Below, piece after piece: positions 23,801 through 32,469 of a stretch of 64,000 nt of DNA. Position numbers and translations under genes: made by a program. Under the pieces are notes generated by a model. It was not told where the DNA came from. It made no database searches and saw nothing but the letters and a program-made list of their open reading frames with translations. Source of the DNA: Sphingomonas azotifigens NBRC 15497 (GTDB lineage: Bacteria > Pseudomonadota > Alphaproteobacteria > Sphingomonadales > Sphingomonadaceae). Position 1 is the stretch's first letter. Every line of letters starts with the position of its first letter. The stretch spans positions 30,020 through 94,019 of the forward strand of contig NZ_BCTR01000017.1 of assembly GCF_002091475.1 (NCBI RefSeq), read 5' to 3'.

Positions 23801-26326
23801 GCTTATGTAAAGCTGCAGGGCGACATCGCGGCCCAGATGGAGCGAAATCGGTCGGCGCAGGACGCCTATAACGATTCGCTGATGTTCGCGGCCGACAAGT
23901 GGGACCTGATCGCGCGAAATGCACAGCGCGCCGGGCAAGGCATGGCCGACGCCTTCGGGTCCGCGGGCCGCGCCATCGGTGACCTGGCGACGATCTACGC
24001 TGGCTTCCAGGCAGATCGCGCCCGGCTTGATGCCCAGCACGATGCCCAGCTGAAGCGCTGGCACGGCAACGAGGCGCAGATCGCGCGCGAGAACCAGAAG
24101 TATGCAATCCAGACGTCGGCGATGCAGGTCGGCGCCTACGGCGACGCAGCTGCGGCCGCGAAGAACTTCTTCGGCGAAGGCACTGCCGGCTATGAAGCGC
24201 TCGCAGCGGCGGAGAAGGCATTCCGCGCCGTCGAGTTCGCGCTTTCCGTGCGTGCGATGGCACAGGATGCGATCGAGACTGCGAGCTCCATCGGGAATAG
24301 TGTCGCGCGCGCTGCGCAGAACGGCGTCGAGGCAGTGTCCAAGGCGCTCGCCAGTCTTCCGCCGCCTCTGAACTTCGTGGCGGCCGCAGCTGTCGTCGGC
24401 GCACTTGCCGCGATCGGCATCTCGATCGCAGGTTCGTTCGGTGGCTCCGGCGCGAAACCGGCTCCGTCCAACACCGGCACCGGGACCGTCCTCGGCGACA
24501 GCAAGGCGCAGAGCGAGAGCCTCAAGCGGGCGATCGACGAACTGAAGAGCGTCGACACGCTGACCAACGTCTATTCGCGCCAGATGCTGGCCTCGCTGAA
24601 GTCGATCGACAGCCAGATCAGCGGCGTGGCGTCGGTGATCGTCCGCGGTGGCGACATCAACGCCAGTGCCAGCGTGGCGCAGGGCTTCAAGCCGAACTTG
24701 ATCGGCTCGGTCCTCGGCGCAATCCCGCTCGTCGGCGGCATCCTCAGCAGCCTGTTCGGTACCCGCACGGACGTGACGGGCAGCGGCATCTACGGCGGCG
24801 CGCAGTCGGTCGGCAGCATCCTGAACGGCGGCTTCAATGGGCAGGCCTATTCGGACGTGACGAAGACCAAGAAGTTCCTCGGCATCGTCACCGGCCGGTC
24901 CTACTCGACCGAATACGGCGCGCTGGATCCGAACCTCAACAGCCAGTTCACGCTGATCCTCCGCAGCTTCAACGACGCGATCAAGGCGGCGGCAGTGCCG
25001 CTGGGCGAATCGACCGACGCGATCCAGGAGAAGCTGAACGGCTTCGTCGTGAACATCGGCAAGATCGACCTGAAGGGGCTCACCGGCGAGCAGATCCAGG
25101 AGAAGCTGAACGCGGTGTTCGGCGCGGCCGCGGACAACATGGCAACCGCGGCCTTCCCGCTGATCTCGCAATTCCAGAAGGTGGGCGAGGGCGCCTTCGA
25201 GACGCTCACCCGCGTCGCCTCGACCGTCGAGCAGGTCAGCACCTCTCTCGACCTGCTCGGCACCAGCGCGAAGGGCATGGGCATTGCCGCCAAGCTGGGG
25301 CTGGCCGACCAGTTCGACAGCGTCTCGGCGCTGAACGACGCGGCGACCGCCTATTTCCAGGCGTTCTACACCTCGGAGGAGCAGGCGGCCGCCAAGACGG
25401 CCCAGATGGGCAAGGTGTTCGCCAGCCTCGGGCTGTCGGTGCCGTCCACGCTCGCCAGCTTCCGCCAGCTCGTGGAGGCGCAGGACCTGACCACCGCCGC
25501 CGGCCAGGGGACCTATGCCACGCTGCTCAAGCTGGCCCCGGCGTTCGCCGACCTTCAGCAGTCGCTGCAGGGCGCCAAGAGCGCGGCGGACATCCTGAGC
25601 GAGCGGCAGGACCTCGAACGCCAGATCCTCGAACTGCAGGGCAAGACGGACGAGATCCGCAAGCTCGACCTGGCCAAGCTCGATGCGAGCAACCGCGCGC
25701 TGCAGCTGCAGGTGTGGGCGATCCAGGACGCGCAGGATGCCGCCAAGGCGGCGGACGAGCTGCGGCAGGCGTGGACCACGGTCGGCGACAGCATCATGGA
25801 CGAGGTGAAGCGGATCCGGGGGCTCGGCGACGTGGGCGGCTCGAACACGTTCGCGAGCCTGCTCGGCCAGTTCAACGCGGCGACCGCCGCGGCGCGCGGC
25901 GGCGATCAGGACGCGGCGAAGTCGCTGCCGCAGCTGTCGCAGGCGCTGCTCGCGGCAGCCGCGAACTCCGCCACCAGCCGGCAGGAGCTGGCCCGGGTGC
26001 AGGCGCAGACCGCGGCCAGCCTCGAGGCGACCTACGGCGCCATCAACAAGCTGGGCACCGCCGCGACCGCGACCAGCAACAGCGCGCTGCTCGCCGCCGC
26101 GGCAACCGCGCAGACGGCGACCTCTGGCTCGAACGACAACACCGCCACCATCGCCGACCTTCGGACGGCGCTGGCGGCGCTCACCGATGAGGTGAAGCAG
26201 CTGCGCAACGACAACAACGCGGGCCACCAGGCGACCGCCGCGAACACCGGCAAAACGGCGAAGGTGCTCAGCACCGCCCAGGATGCCGCCGGCGGCGTGG
26301 GCATCGGCACGAAGGCGGTCGCATGA
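20894..26326 (+). CDS. tail tape measure protein
   Basis: 1810 residues, with GGAGG before the ATG. Long Ala/Glu/Arg-rich coiled coil (residues ~10-420 and ~650-1060) with three 91-residue repeats. Hydrophobic segments are at about residues 475-500 (GLAITAGMLVLGALTKG), 1160-1185 (FVAAAAVVGALAAIGISIAG) and 1275-1300 (VLGAIPLVGGILSSLFG). Tape measures set tail length. At the usual ~1.5 angstrom per residue this predicts a long flexible siphovirus tail. It directly follows the chaperones. Confidence 0.93.
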   Translation: MDDGSPALEVGFAIDMGNAFDDLVHLQREMNTTEVKVAAEAAKIERATSGMLDLGRATAGIRTFGSAATKEAQNAARELARVEKAGESLSRQLERQASTFGKTREEIRAMKVETAALAAEQRGLTELAERLRSQQASLASAEAEAAAASERKALADRAAAAAARSAAEMQASLAREALQLRSALDPMFAAQQRFNSALEQAERLYAANVISAREYAAAHDLARTELQRHAQAVAGTSTALEQLAEQERRSAAAAREAAQAEELLAREAAQLRASIDPMFAAQQRFDLEMERAERLFAANAISAREYAAAQQAARTSLYQHAQVVTGAAASLAQLAERERAAAAAAREAAAAQQRLASEAVQLRSAIDPMYAAQQRFDTEMVRADTLLAQGVISQREYAQAVQLARNNLYSHAQAVAGSSAAQQRAIASLGAGRMAMQGLSYQAQDTFTQLSMGANVFSVLAIQGGQAAGAFAFMEGRAGSFARFMLGPRGLAITAGMLVLGALTKGMFDNSDAAKAAEAGMKKFQDRQSDIGNFIDDTTGRLKEQNKTLILNAILARQAQIAANDKEVADSRRKAFDRAGQAALRATQAAPGTTTSGVSFTDDVDVQRVIKAAGNDTGKLAEGLAALAKTRPALAKVALDVSSIGGQAILAQRDNERLNKELRGLAGDTKAFANSSVEAVKREAALAAATTPLEKAKAQLAIVEAEGTAAVKAGGAAVDQYKQKLVGATLAVKAAEEAQKKQTAANRAAASAERREENLQEKLAREAASTEAQTRNLFGLADAYEKSGGAALIAEARVKAESQAIKEQGDIAAFVLRQTNLAIAQRVADAAKSTATLRAQADVQAQVNAAVAAGNVDASEASRLVRDQMADLPLLQAIEAAQQQGLAKEAQRATDALAEQRAERKRLTEEEDRARLASNVQTGKDRLAELREELRLIGATDEARARSLAEFRAQQEVSTLKGVDPAQAAAYVKLQGDIAAQMERNRSAQDAYNDSLMFAADKWDLIARNAQRAGQGMADAFGSAGRAIGDLATIYAGFQADRARLDAQHDAQLKRWHGNEAQIARENQKYAIQTSAMQVGAYGDAAAAAKNFFGEGTAGYEALAAAEKAFRAVEFALSVRAMAQDAIETASSIGNSVARAAQNGVEAVSKALASLPPPLNFVAAAAVVGALAAIGISIAGSFGGSGAKPAPSNTGTGTVLGDSKAQSESLKRAIDELKSVDTLTNVYSRQMLASLKSIDSQISGVASVIVRGGDINASASVAQGFKPNLIGSVLGAIPLVGGILSSLFGTRTDVTGSGIYGGAQSVGSILNGGFNGQAYSDVTKTKKFLGIVTGRSYSTEYGALDPNLNSQFTLILRSFNDAIKAAAVPLGESTDAIQEKLNGFVVNIGKIDLKGLTGEQIQEKLNAVFGAAADNMATAAFPLISQFQKVGEGAFETLTRVASTVEQVSTSLDLLGTSAKGMGIAAKLGLADQFDSVSALNDAATAYFQAFYTSEEQAAAKTAQMGKVFASLGLSVPSTLASFRQLVEAQDLTTAAGQGTYATLLKLAPAFADLQQSLQGAKSAADILSERQDLERQILELQGKTDEIRKLDLAKLDASNRALQLQVWAIQDAQDAAKAADELRQAWTTVGDSIMDEVKRIRGLGDVGGSNTFASLLGQFNAATAAARGGDQDAAKSLPQLSQALLAAAANSATSRQELARVQAQTAASLEATYGAINKLGTAATATSNSALLAAAATAQTATSGSNDNTATIADLRTALAALTDEVKQLRNDNNAGHQATAANTGKTAKVLSTAQDAAGGVGIGTKAVA
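21415..22150 (+). repeat. three 273-bp repeats in the tape measure gene
   Basis: Three copies with an exact 273-base (91-codon) period. Each begins near ALQLRSALDPMFAAQQRF and contains a V/AISAREYAAA block. Copies are diverged in DNA sequence but keep length exactly, as expected for tape-measure rod segments. Confidence 0.8.
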
Positions 26327-29300
26327 AGGTCGTTCGCCCGCTCCCGATCAGCCTGACCGCCTCGTCGGTGCCGGAGAACGACTATCCGGCGTGGGCGGCA
26401 CCGACCTCCTATGCGCTCGGCGCGCGGGTGATCGTCGCGTCCACGCACCGCGTGTTCGAGAGCGCCGTCGCAGGCAACCAGGGGCACGATCCGCTCACCT
26501 CCGGCTCTGCCTTCTGGGTCGACGCGGGGCCAACGAACCGCTGGGCGATGTTCGACGCGGCAGCCGGCCCCGCGACCACCGCGGCGGCGGTGATCGCCGT
26601 GACGCTGGCGCTCGGTGATTCGGTCGATGCGATCGGGCTGGTGGACCTGCAGGCGGAAAGCGTCCGGATCGAAATCGCCGCGGCTGGCGTCACCATCTTC
26701 GACGCGACCCGCGGCGCGCCCGCGGCGTGCGAGGTGTTCCTTGGCTTGCCCGCGGCGACCGGCCGATCGGCGACGATCACGATCGCGCCGACCGGCGGCG
26801 CGGCGATTGTCGGCAAGCTGATCACCGGCGCCGCGCTCGACCTGGGCACACTCGCCGACGCGCCGACGGTGGGGCTCACCGACTTCAGCCGCCGGGAAAC
26901 CGATGCGTTCGGCGTCACCACCATTGCGGAGCGCGGCTGGACGAAGCGGATCGAGGCGAAATGCCTGATCGACGCGGCGGCGGTGGACGGCATCCAGCGC
27001 CAGCTTGCCGCGATCCGCGCGCAGGCGGCGCTGTGGGTTGGGGAAGGGGACGTCCCCAGCCTGATCAGCTACGGCTTCTTCAAGGACTTCTCGCAGATCA
27101 TCAGCCTGCAGGGCGTCAGCACCTGCGCGCTTTCGATCGACGGCCTGCCGGCGGCCGACATCGCCGTGCCGGTGTCGGATCCGGCATTCAGTGGTGCCAG
27201 CGACTTTCAGGTTCTGCGCCCGGTCCTGATCACCGAGGCGGCGCTCGTCGCATCCTCGGTGCCCGAGAACGACTATCCGGTCTATTCGCCCGACCGCACC
27301 TATATCGCTGGCGAGCGCGTCATCCTGCCGCTGACGCACCGCGCGTACGAGAGTGCAGTCGGCGGTAACCATGGCAACGACCCAGCGACCGATACGGTGC
27401 ATTGGCTCGACGTCGGCCCGACCAAGCGCTGGGCAATGTTCGACCAGGCGCTCGGCACAGCGACCACCGCGGTCGGCGCGTTCAGCGTGCAGCTGCGGCC
27501 TGGGATTCCCGTGGACGCGCTGGCGTTACTCGACGTGGCAGGAGCAACGGTGCGCGTCCAGGCGCCCGGCTACGACCAGACGCGCGCGGTGGGCGGCGAC
27601 GTCACCACCGCGCTGTTCCTCGATCTGGCGCTTACCGCTGGTGAAACCGTCATGGTGACAATCGCCGGCGCGGACAGCGGCGCCGCGGTGGCGGTGGGCA
27701 CGTTGCTGATCGGCACGCGCGAGGGGCTGGGCACGATCGCCGACGAGCCGAACATCAGCATCCTCGATTTCAGCGTCAAGGACACCGACGACTTCGGCAA
27801 CACCGTGCCGATCGAGCGCGCCTGGGCGAAGCGGATGGAGGCGAAGAGCCAGATTGCCACGGGTGGGGCAGATGCCCTGCTGCGGCGCCTGGCGACGCTG
27901 CGCGCCAAGCCCGCGCTGTGGATCGGCGCGGCCGAGTTCGATGCTCTGACCATCTACGGCTTCTTCCGAGATTTCACCGTCACGCTGGGCGAGCAGGTCA
28001 GCACCACATCGGTGACGATCGAGGGTCTCGCCAAGGCTTCGCCGGATGGTCCTTCGAACACGGTAGTGACCTGGGAGAATATCGTTGGTCCGGGCAAGCC
28101 AGCCGACAACGCGACGGTTGGCGCGCCAGCAGGGACGAACGTCGGGGGCGTGCCGGCCGAGGATATCGCCGACGCCGTGAAGGACGCCAACGGCAATGTC
28201 GTGCCTGCGCGAGAGCAGTTCGCTGCGGTCAAGGCGCAGATCGATGCCGAAGTCGGCTCGGCGCAGACCGACGCGGCGCACGCCCGGGACGATGCGGCAG
28301 CGGCGCGCACGGATCTGTCGATCGAGGTGCAGCGCGCCAAGGACGCGGAAGGCGCGATCAACACCACGCTCGCGAGCGTGAAGGCCACAGCGGACCAGGC
28401 CAAGGCGGGGGTTACCGACGAAGCCACGGTGCGATCTGCTGCCGACGTGGCGCTGGCCAACCGGCTCACCACCACCGAGGCGCAGCTGGCTGGTACGCAA
28501 GGCAGCGTCCTGAGTGGCCGGATCACGGACGAGTCGACGGCCCGGGCCAATGCCGACAACGCGATTGCCAGTCGGACATCGGCGACCGAAGCTCAGCTGG
28601 CGGGAACGCAGGCAAGCCAGCTGCAGTCGCGCATCTCCAATGAAGAGACCGCGCGAGCGGGAGGCGATAGCGCTCTGGCGAACCGCGCGACCGCGCTGGA
28701 GTCGACGGTCGGCTCGGCTAGCGGCGCTCTCAACGCCAACCCTGGATTTTCGGTCTGGCTTGACGGTCAGCGGCTGCCGGCCGAGTGGCAGGAATGGGGC
28801 GGCATCTACACCCTCGACCGCTATGGTGATGGGCGCCCGACGCGTTCATGGTGCGTGCACCATGCGGTGCCGGCGAACGTAGACGCTGGTATTCTTCAGG
28901 CCCTGGCGACGGTTGCGGCAGCCGGTTGGTACGTTATCGACGTCGACGTAGACCTAAATAGCGGCACTTGGCGCGGGTCGGGAGTCACGATCAGCGGCCA
29001 ATACAATCTCGCGTTCCACAACCAGGCAGACAATGCCGGGATTGTCAGTGAGACGCAGCTTGGCAACCGCCGATGGAGCTTTCTGCTTCAAAAAGCCGCC
29101 GATCCCTACGGCAACTTCCACATTATGACCAGTTGGGCCGGATTCGGCACGGCGACCGATGCGAAGGACGTCGTTTGGCACCGCTGCTCGATCCGGCCCG
29201 CGAATGACGCTGAGATCAAGGCCGGCAAGGCATCTGTTGACGTTGCCACTGCTCTCGCGCGCATCGGTACCGAGGAGACGACGCGGGCGTCGCAAGACAC

Positions 29301-29736
29301 GGCTCTCGCCAACCGCATCTCTAGCACGGAGGCACAGCTCGCTGGAACGCAGGGAAGCCAGCTGCAGGCCCGCATCTCCAACGAGGAGACTGCCCGGGCC
29401 AATCAAGACGCGGCGATCGCCAACCGGACCTCTACCGTTGAGGCGCAGCTCAGCGGTGCCCAGGCGAGCCAGCTTGGTTCGCGGATCACGACGACGGAAA
29501 GCGCAATCGCGGGCCTCAACGGCCGCACCGCCGCCTATTGGCAGGTGCAGGCTATCGCCGGCAACAACCGGGCCCAAGTCACCCTATGGGCCGATGCGAA
29601 CGCGGGCGCAGGTGCCGACATCGTCGGGGACGTGCGCTTCCTCGGGCAGAACGGCAACGGAACCACCATCGTCGGCAATACCGGCGTAAACGTCTATTAC
29701 CCGAACGGCCAGATCGCCGTGCAACTCGGCATCTGA
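26323..29736 (+). CDS. tail tip / fibre protein with duplicated N-terminal domain
   Basis: 1137 residues, ATGA-coupled to the tape measure gene. Residues ~1-300 and ~305-600 are homologous: both have ASSVPENDYP, then THRxxESAV-G-N-G-DP, then G-P-T-x-RWAMFD. Residues ~630-810 and ~940-1060 are coiled-coil fibre made of short repeats (TEAQLAGTQ; SRISNEETARA). A globular insert lies between them (SVWLDGQRLPAEWQEWGG). The end, AAYWQVQAIAGNNRAQVTLWADANAGAGADI, resembles the DUF1983 part of J-like host-specificity proteins. It probably forms the tip and central fibre. Confidence 0.75.
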   Translation: MKVVRPLPISLTASSVPENDYPAWAAPTSYALGARVIVASTHRVFESAVAGNQGHDPLTSGSAFWVDAGPTNRWAMFDAAAGPATTAAAVIAVTLALGDSVDAIGLVDLQAESVRIEIAAAGVTIFDATRGAPAACEVFLGLPAATGRSATITIAPTGGAAIVGKLITGAALDLGTLADAPTVGLTDFSRRETDAFGVTTIAERGWTKRIEAKCLIDAAAVDGIQRQLAAIRAQAALWVGEGDVPSLISYGFFKDFSQIISLQGVSTCALSIDGLPAADIAVPVSDPAFSGASDFQVLRPVLITEAALVASSVPENDYPVYSPDRTYIAGERVILPLTHRAYESAVGGNHGNDPATDTVHWLDVGPTKRWAMFDQALGTATTAVGAFSVQLRPGIPVDALALLDVAGATVRVQAPGYDQTRAVGGDVTTALFLDLALTAGETVMVTIAGADSGAAVAVGTLLIGTREGLGTIADEPNISILDFSVKDTDDFGNTVPIERAWAKRMEAKSQIATGGADALLRRLATLRAKPALWIGAAEFDALTIYGFFRDFTVTLGEQVSTTSVTIEGLAKASPDGPSNTVVTWENIVGPGKPADNATVGAPAGTNVGGVPAEDIADAVKDANGNVVPAREQFAAVKAQIDAEVGSAQTDAAHARDDAAAARTDLSIEVQRAKDAEGAINTTLASVKATADQAKAGVTDEATVRSAADVALANRLTTTEAQLAGTQGSVLSGRITDESTARANADNAIASRTSATEAQLAGTQASQLQSRISNEETARAGGDSALANRATALESTVGSASGALNANPGFSVWLDGQRLPAEWQEWGGIYTLDRYGDGRPTRSWCVHHAVPANVDAGILQALATVAAAGWYVIDVDVDLNSGTWRGSGVTISGQYNLAFHNQADNAGIVSETQLGNRRWSFLLQKAADPYGNFHIMTSWAGFGTATDAKDVVWHRCSIRPANDAEIKAGKASVDVATALARIGTEETTRASQDTALANRISSTEAQLAGTQGSQLQARISNEETARANQDAAIANRTSTVEAQLSGAQASQLGSRITTTESAIAGLNGRTAAYWQVQAIAGNNRAQVTLWADANAGAGADIVGDVRFLGQNGNGTTIVGNTGVNVYYPNGQIAVQLGI

Positions 29737-29740
29737 GCCG

Positions 29741-30043
29741 GTGGCCGGTCTTCGCGTCTGGGCACCTGACGGGCTGCAAATCATCGATACAGGCACCAGC
29801 GTCGCGCTGATCCTGGGCAGCGTGCTGCTCGGCGGCAACGACCAGACGCAGTCTGGCAGCTTCACCGACGACCGACTGCTTCTCGGCCGCCCCTATTTTC
29901 TGGTGACCACGTTGGAGGTGAACGGCTTCATCGGTTACCGGCCGAACGTCTCGTTCTCTGGGAATGTGGTGAGCTGGTCGTGGCCGCCCCAGTATGGCGG
30001 CACGCCGTATCCCCGCTGCCGCTTCATCTACGGTCTGAAATAG
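29741..30043 (+). CDS. small tail-fibre-region protein
   Basis: 100 residues from a GTG start (VAGLRVWAPDGLQIIDTGTSV). It looks beta-rich and ends RFIYGLK. Small proteins beginning 'GLxVWxxdGxxxxD' are frequent after phage tip proteins. It is coupled to the next gene by TAGTG. Confidence 0.6.
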   Translation: MAGLRVWAPDGLQIIDTGTSVALILGSVLLGGNDQTQSGSFTDDRLLLGRPYFLVTTLEVNGFIGYRPNVSFSGNVVSWSWPPQYGGTPYPRCRFIYGLK

Positions 30044-30792
30044 TGGCGATCTTCCGCACCTTTCGCCCCGATGGGTCGCTGCAATTCGATGCCGCGATCA
30101 CGCCCTACTGCCTTCTTGAAAAGGGGTACGTCTCGACGGTCAGTACGACGGGAAGCAATCCGCACTGGAGCGGGAACTCGCCGAGCTCCGCCCTGATCCC
30201 GATGAACTATGACAGCGACGAGCTGATCGCCCTATACCTGCCGGGCTACGGCTATGCGCGCTATGCGAACCTCAGCTGGAACGGCAGCTGGTGGCACATC
30301 TTTCATACGATGGCGCCAGTCGGGTCGCTGGTGACCTACTACCGGTTTGCGTATGCAACCACGATCCCCGGATATGGCGGCGCCGGCCTGCAGCTGTTCA
30401 ACCCGGCCGGGCAGCGCACCTTCCATTCCAGCATGCGCCCTGCGATCGTCGCCGGCACGCTTAGCGGCCTGTACTCCGGCATCAGCCTTCCCGCCGGCCG
30501 CCAATATGCAAGCGTCGTGCAGACCCAGGCTGGTCATGAACGTACGACATGGAGCGGTGGTCAGGACGTGATCACCGACGACAAAGGCCAAGTGATTGCG
30601 ATCGTCTGGACCGGCGATTCTGATCAGAAACTCTATGGCGTCCGGTGGCTCACTCAGGACAGCGCGCAGTTGGTCGAAGTCGAATTCAACGGCGGTCCGG
30701 TTCAATCGGCCTCTCCGACGCAGCCCGCGGACACCCAGTTTTACCGCAACGAGATCGAGAACGTCCTGTTTCTCGACGTCACGAACATCTGA
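30043..30792 (+). CDS. hypothetical tail-associated protein
   Basis: 249 residues from the GTG at 30043 that overlaps the previous stop. The start AIFRTFRPDGSLQFDA parallels the previous gene's start, so both may bind the same tip complex. Rich in Trp, Tyr and Gly (GYGYARYANLSWNGSWWHIF), suggesting a beta-structured surface or sugar-binding protein. Family not recognised. Confidence 0.6.
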   Translation: MAIFRTFRPDGSLQFDAAITPYCLLEKGYVSTVSTTGSNPHWSGNSPSSALIPMNYDSDELIALYLPGYGYARYANLSWNGSWWHIFHTMAPVGSLVTYYRFAYATTIPGYGGAGLQLFNPAGQRTFHSSMRPAIVAGTLSGLYSGISLPAGRQYASVVQTQAGHERTTWSGGQDVITDDKGQVIAIVWTGDSDQKLYGVRWLTQDSAQLVEVEFNGGPVQSASPTQPADTQFYRNEIENVLFLDVTNI

Positions 30793-30812
30793 CCAGCACG
30801 AAAGGGACCGTC

Positions 30813-31142
30813 ATGCCTGACGCGATCATCACCGATGAACAAGCCGCCGAAATGCGGCTCCAGCTGGCGGCGTTCGACCGCCAGAAGGCCTATGATGCCG
30901 CGCTCGCCCGCCATCAGGTCTACCTGGCGATCAAGCCCATCGTCGACAGCGACGCCTTCATCGCGATCCACCAGCAACTCGCCGACTTCCGCGCCAACGG
31001 CCCGAAGGACGACAGCTATTTCGGGATAGGGATCGAAGCGGTCTACCAGGGCATGACGGGGCTCGGGATCAACGTCGCGCAGTGGGTCGAGCCAACGCCG
31101 CCCGTCACGCTGCAGCCGGCCGCGGAAGGCGGTGGCGCATGA
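30813..31142 (+). CDS. hypothetical protein before the holin
   Basis: 109 residues; AAAGGGA precedes the ATG. Helical N-terminal half (DEQAAEMRLQLAAFDRQKAYDAALARHQVYLAI). The start of the holin overlaps its stop (ATGA). Possibly a fibre chaperone; no direct evidence. Confidence 0.55.
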   Translation: MPDAIITDEQAAEMRLQLAAFDRQKAYDAALARHQVYLAIKPIVDSDAFIAIHQQLADFRANGPKDDSYFGIGIEAVYQGMTGLGINVAQWVEPTPPVTLQPAAEGGGA

Positions 31143-31621
31143 ACATCACAATGAGAGGGGCAATGCCGATGACGCCGGTTCTTGAGACGGTGCTGGCGAA
31201 ATACGGCTGGATCCTGATCGGGATCACGTTCGGCTTCGCGGCGAAATATGCGTTGCTCATCAAGCGCGGGGTGCAGGTAAAGGCGCGGCTTGTCTTCGCC
31301 GACCTTCTGCTGCTGCCGATGGTGGCGCTGATCGCCTATTGGCTCGCCACCCGCGCCGGCTTCGAGGCGGAGGCCGCGGCGCTGTTCTCCGCGCTTTGCA
31401 CCGTCGGCGCGGACCGGCTGGTCAAGCTGCTCACCGATCGCTTTCTGCAGCGCGTGGACAGCGAGGCGGCGGCGATCGCGAACAGCATCGTCGGCACGGC
31501 ACGAAACACCACCCAGGCGGAGCTCTCCGCCGCCGCCCTAGTCGAGGCTGCGCGCGAGGGCCGCGCGCCGGCCGAATATGTGGCGCTGAAGCCGCACCCG
31601 CAGGCGCCCAAACAGGGCTGA
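31139..31621 (+). CDS. putative holin
   Basis: 160 residues. Three hydrophobic segments: YGWILIGITFGFAAKYALLI, LVFADLLLLPMVALIAYWLA and a weaker ALFSALCTVGADRLV. A hydrophilic charged tail follows. Size, membrane segments and position right before the endolysin indicate the pore-former that releases it. Several Met codons near the start (MNITMRGAMPM) allow alternative starts, as in dual-start holins. Confidence 0.7.
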   Translation: MNITMRGAMPMTPVLETVLAKYGWILIGITFGFAAKYALLIKRGVQVKARLVFADLLLLPMVALIAYWLATRAGFEAEAAALFSALCTVGADRLVKLLTDRFLQRVDSEAAAIANSIVGTARNTTQAELSAAALVEAAREGRAPAEYVALKPHPQAPKQG

Positions 31622-31642
31622 CCTTCTCTCTCCGGAGGTAAC

Positions 31643-32236
31643 ATGACAGACCTGCGAGATATCCAGCGGCACCTCGGTGTCGCTCCCGACGGCGTGCTCG
31701 GGCCGCAGACGCTGGCGGCAATCTCTGCCGCACTGGGCGCAGCCACTCCCGGCCCAGACCCCACCACGGCGCTAGCTATTGAGCACCTCCGAAAAGAGGA
31801 AGGCACCGTCCTCAGCGCCTATCAGGATCACTTGGGCTATTGGACGATCGGCACCGGCCGACTGATCGATAAGCGCCGGGGCGGCGGCATCAGCCCGGCA
31901 GAAGACGACATGCTGCTCGCGAACGATATCGCCAAGGTGCGCGCGCAGCTGGCGGTCGATCTCGACACCAGTGCAGCCTGGGCTCGGGTCAAGGATGATC
32001 CGGTGCGGGCTGTCGCAATGATTTCGATGGGCTTCCAGATGGGCGTTGGCCTGCCGGGCAAAGATGATGCCGGATTGTCGGGGTTCGACAGCACGCTAGC
32101 CCTCATTGCGGCCGGCGACTTCGCTGGCGCGGCGGCCCAGGCGCTGAAGTCGGCATGGGCAAAGCAGACCCCAGCGCGCTCGAAACGGGTGACCGAGATG
32201 CTCCGCACGGGGATCATGCCACGGGTGCCAGCGTGA
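31643..32236 (+). CDS. endolysin, GH24-type lysozyme with peptidoglycan-binding N-terminus
   Basis: 197 residues. The N-terminal ~35 residues (DIQRHLGVAPDGVLGPQTLAAI) form a peptidoglycan-binding module. The catalytic part has IEHLRKEEG (Glu), AYQDHLGYWTIGTGRL (Asp/Thr) and later helices, as in T4-like GH24 lysozymes. It cleaves the glycan backbone. No signal peptide or N-terminal anchor is visible, so export depends on the holin. CGGAGG is the ribosome binding site. Confidence 0.88.
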   Translation: MTDLRDIQRHLGVAPDGVLGPQTLAAISAALGAATPGPDPTTALAIEHLRKEEGTVLSAYQDHLGYWTIGTGRLIDKRRGGGISPAEDDMLLANDIAKVRAQLAVDLDTSAAWARVKDDPVRAVAMISMGFQMGVGLPGKDDAGLSGFDSTLALIAAGDFAGAAAQALKSAWAKQTPARSKRVTEMLRTGIMPRVPA

Positions 32237-32469
32237 ATCCGCGGGAGCAGCTGATCGCCTATCTGGCGACGCTCACCGCTCTCGTCGTGGTGTTGCTAGG
32301 TGCCATGATCATCGCCGCGCTGTCCAACAGCATCATCGGCAAGATGGAGGCGTTTGGCCTCGGCACCGTGACCGGCGGCCTGATCGGCCTGATGCGGCTG
32401 CCGTCCGCCAGGCCGGTCGAGCCCGCCGGCACGCCGAGCGATCCCGTCAGCACGAAGGAAGCGCAATGA
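32233..32469 (+). CDS. small membrane protein of the lysis cassette
   Basis: 78 residues from a GTG overlapping the endolysin stop. One or two hydrophobic stretches: LIAYLATLTALVVVLLGAMIIAAL, then a Gly-rich FGLGTVTGGLIGLM. The cytoplasmic tail is Pro-rich. It could be an antiholin or second holin. Coupled by ATGA to the spanin gene. Confidence 0.6.
   Translation: MNPREQLIAYLATLTALVVVLLGAMIIAALSNSIIGKMEAFGLGTVTGGLIGLMRLPSARPVEPAGTPSDPVSTKEAQ

Noticed and set aside
23513..26227. 904-residue minus-strand ORF inside the tape measure gene
   Set aside because: Mirror of the tape measure coding frame with Arg/Leu/Gly-rich composition and no domain.
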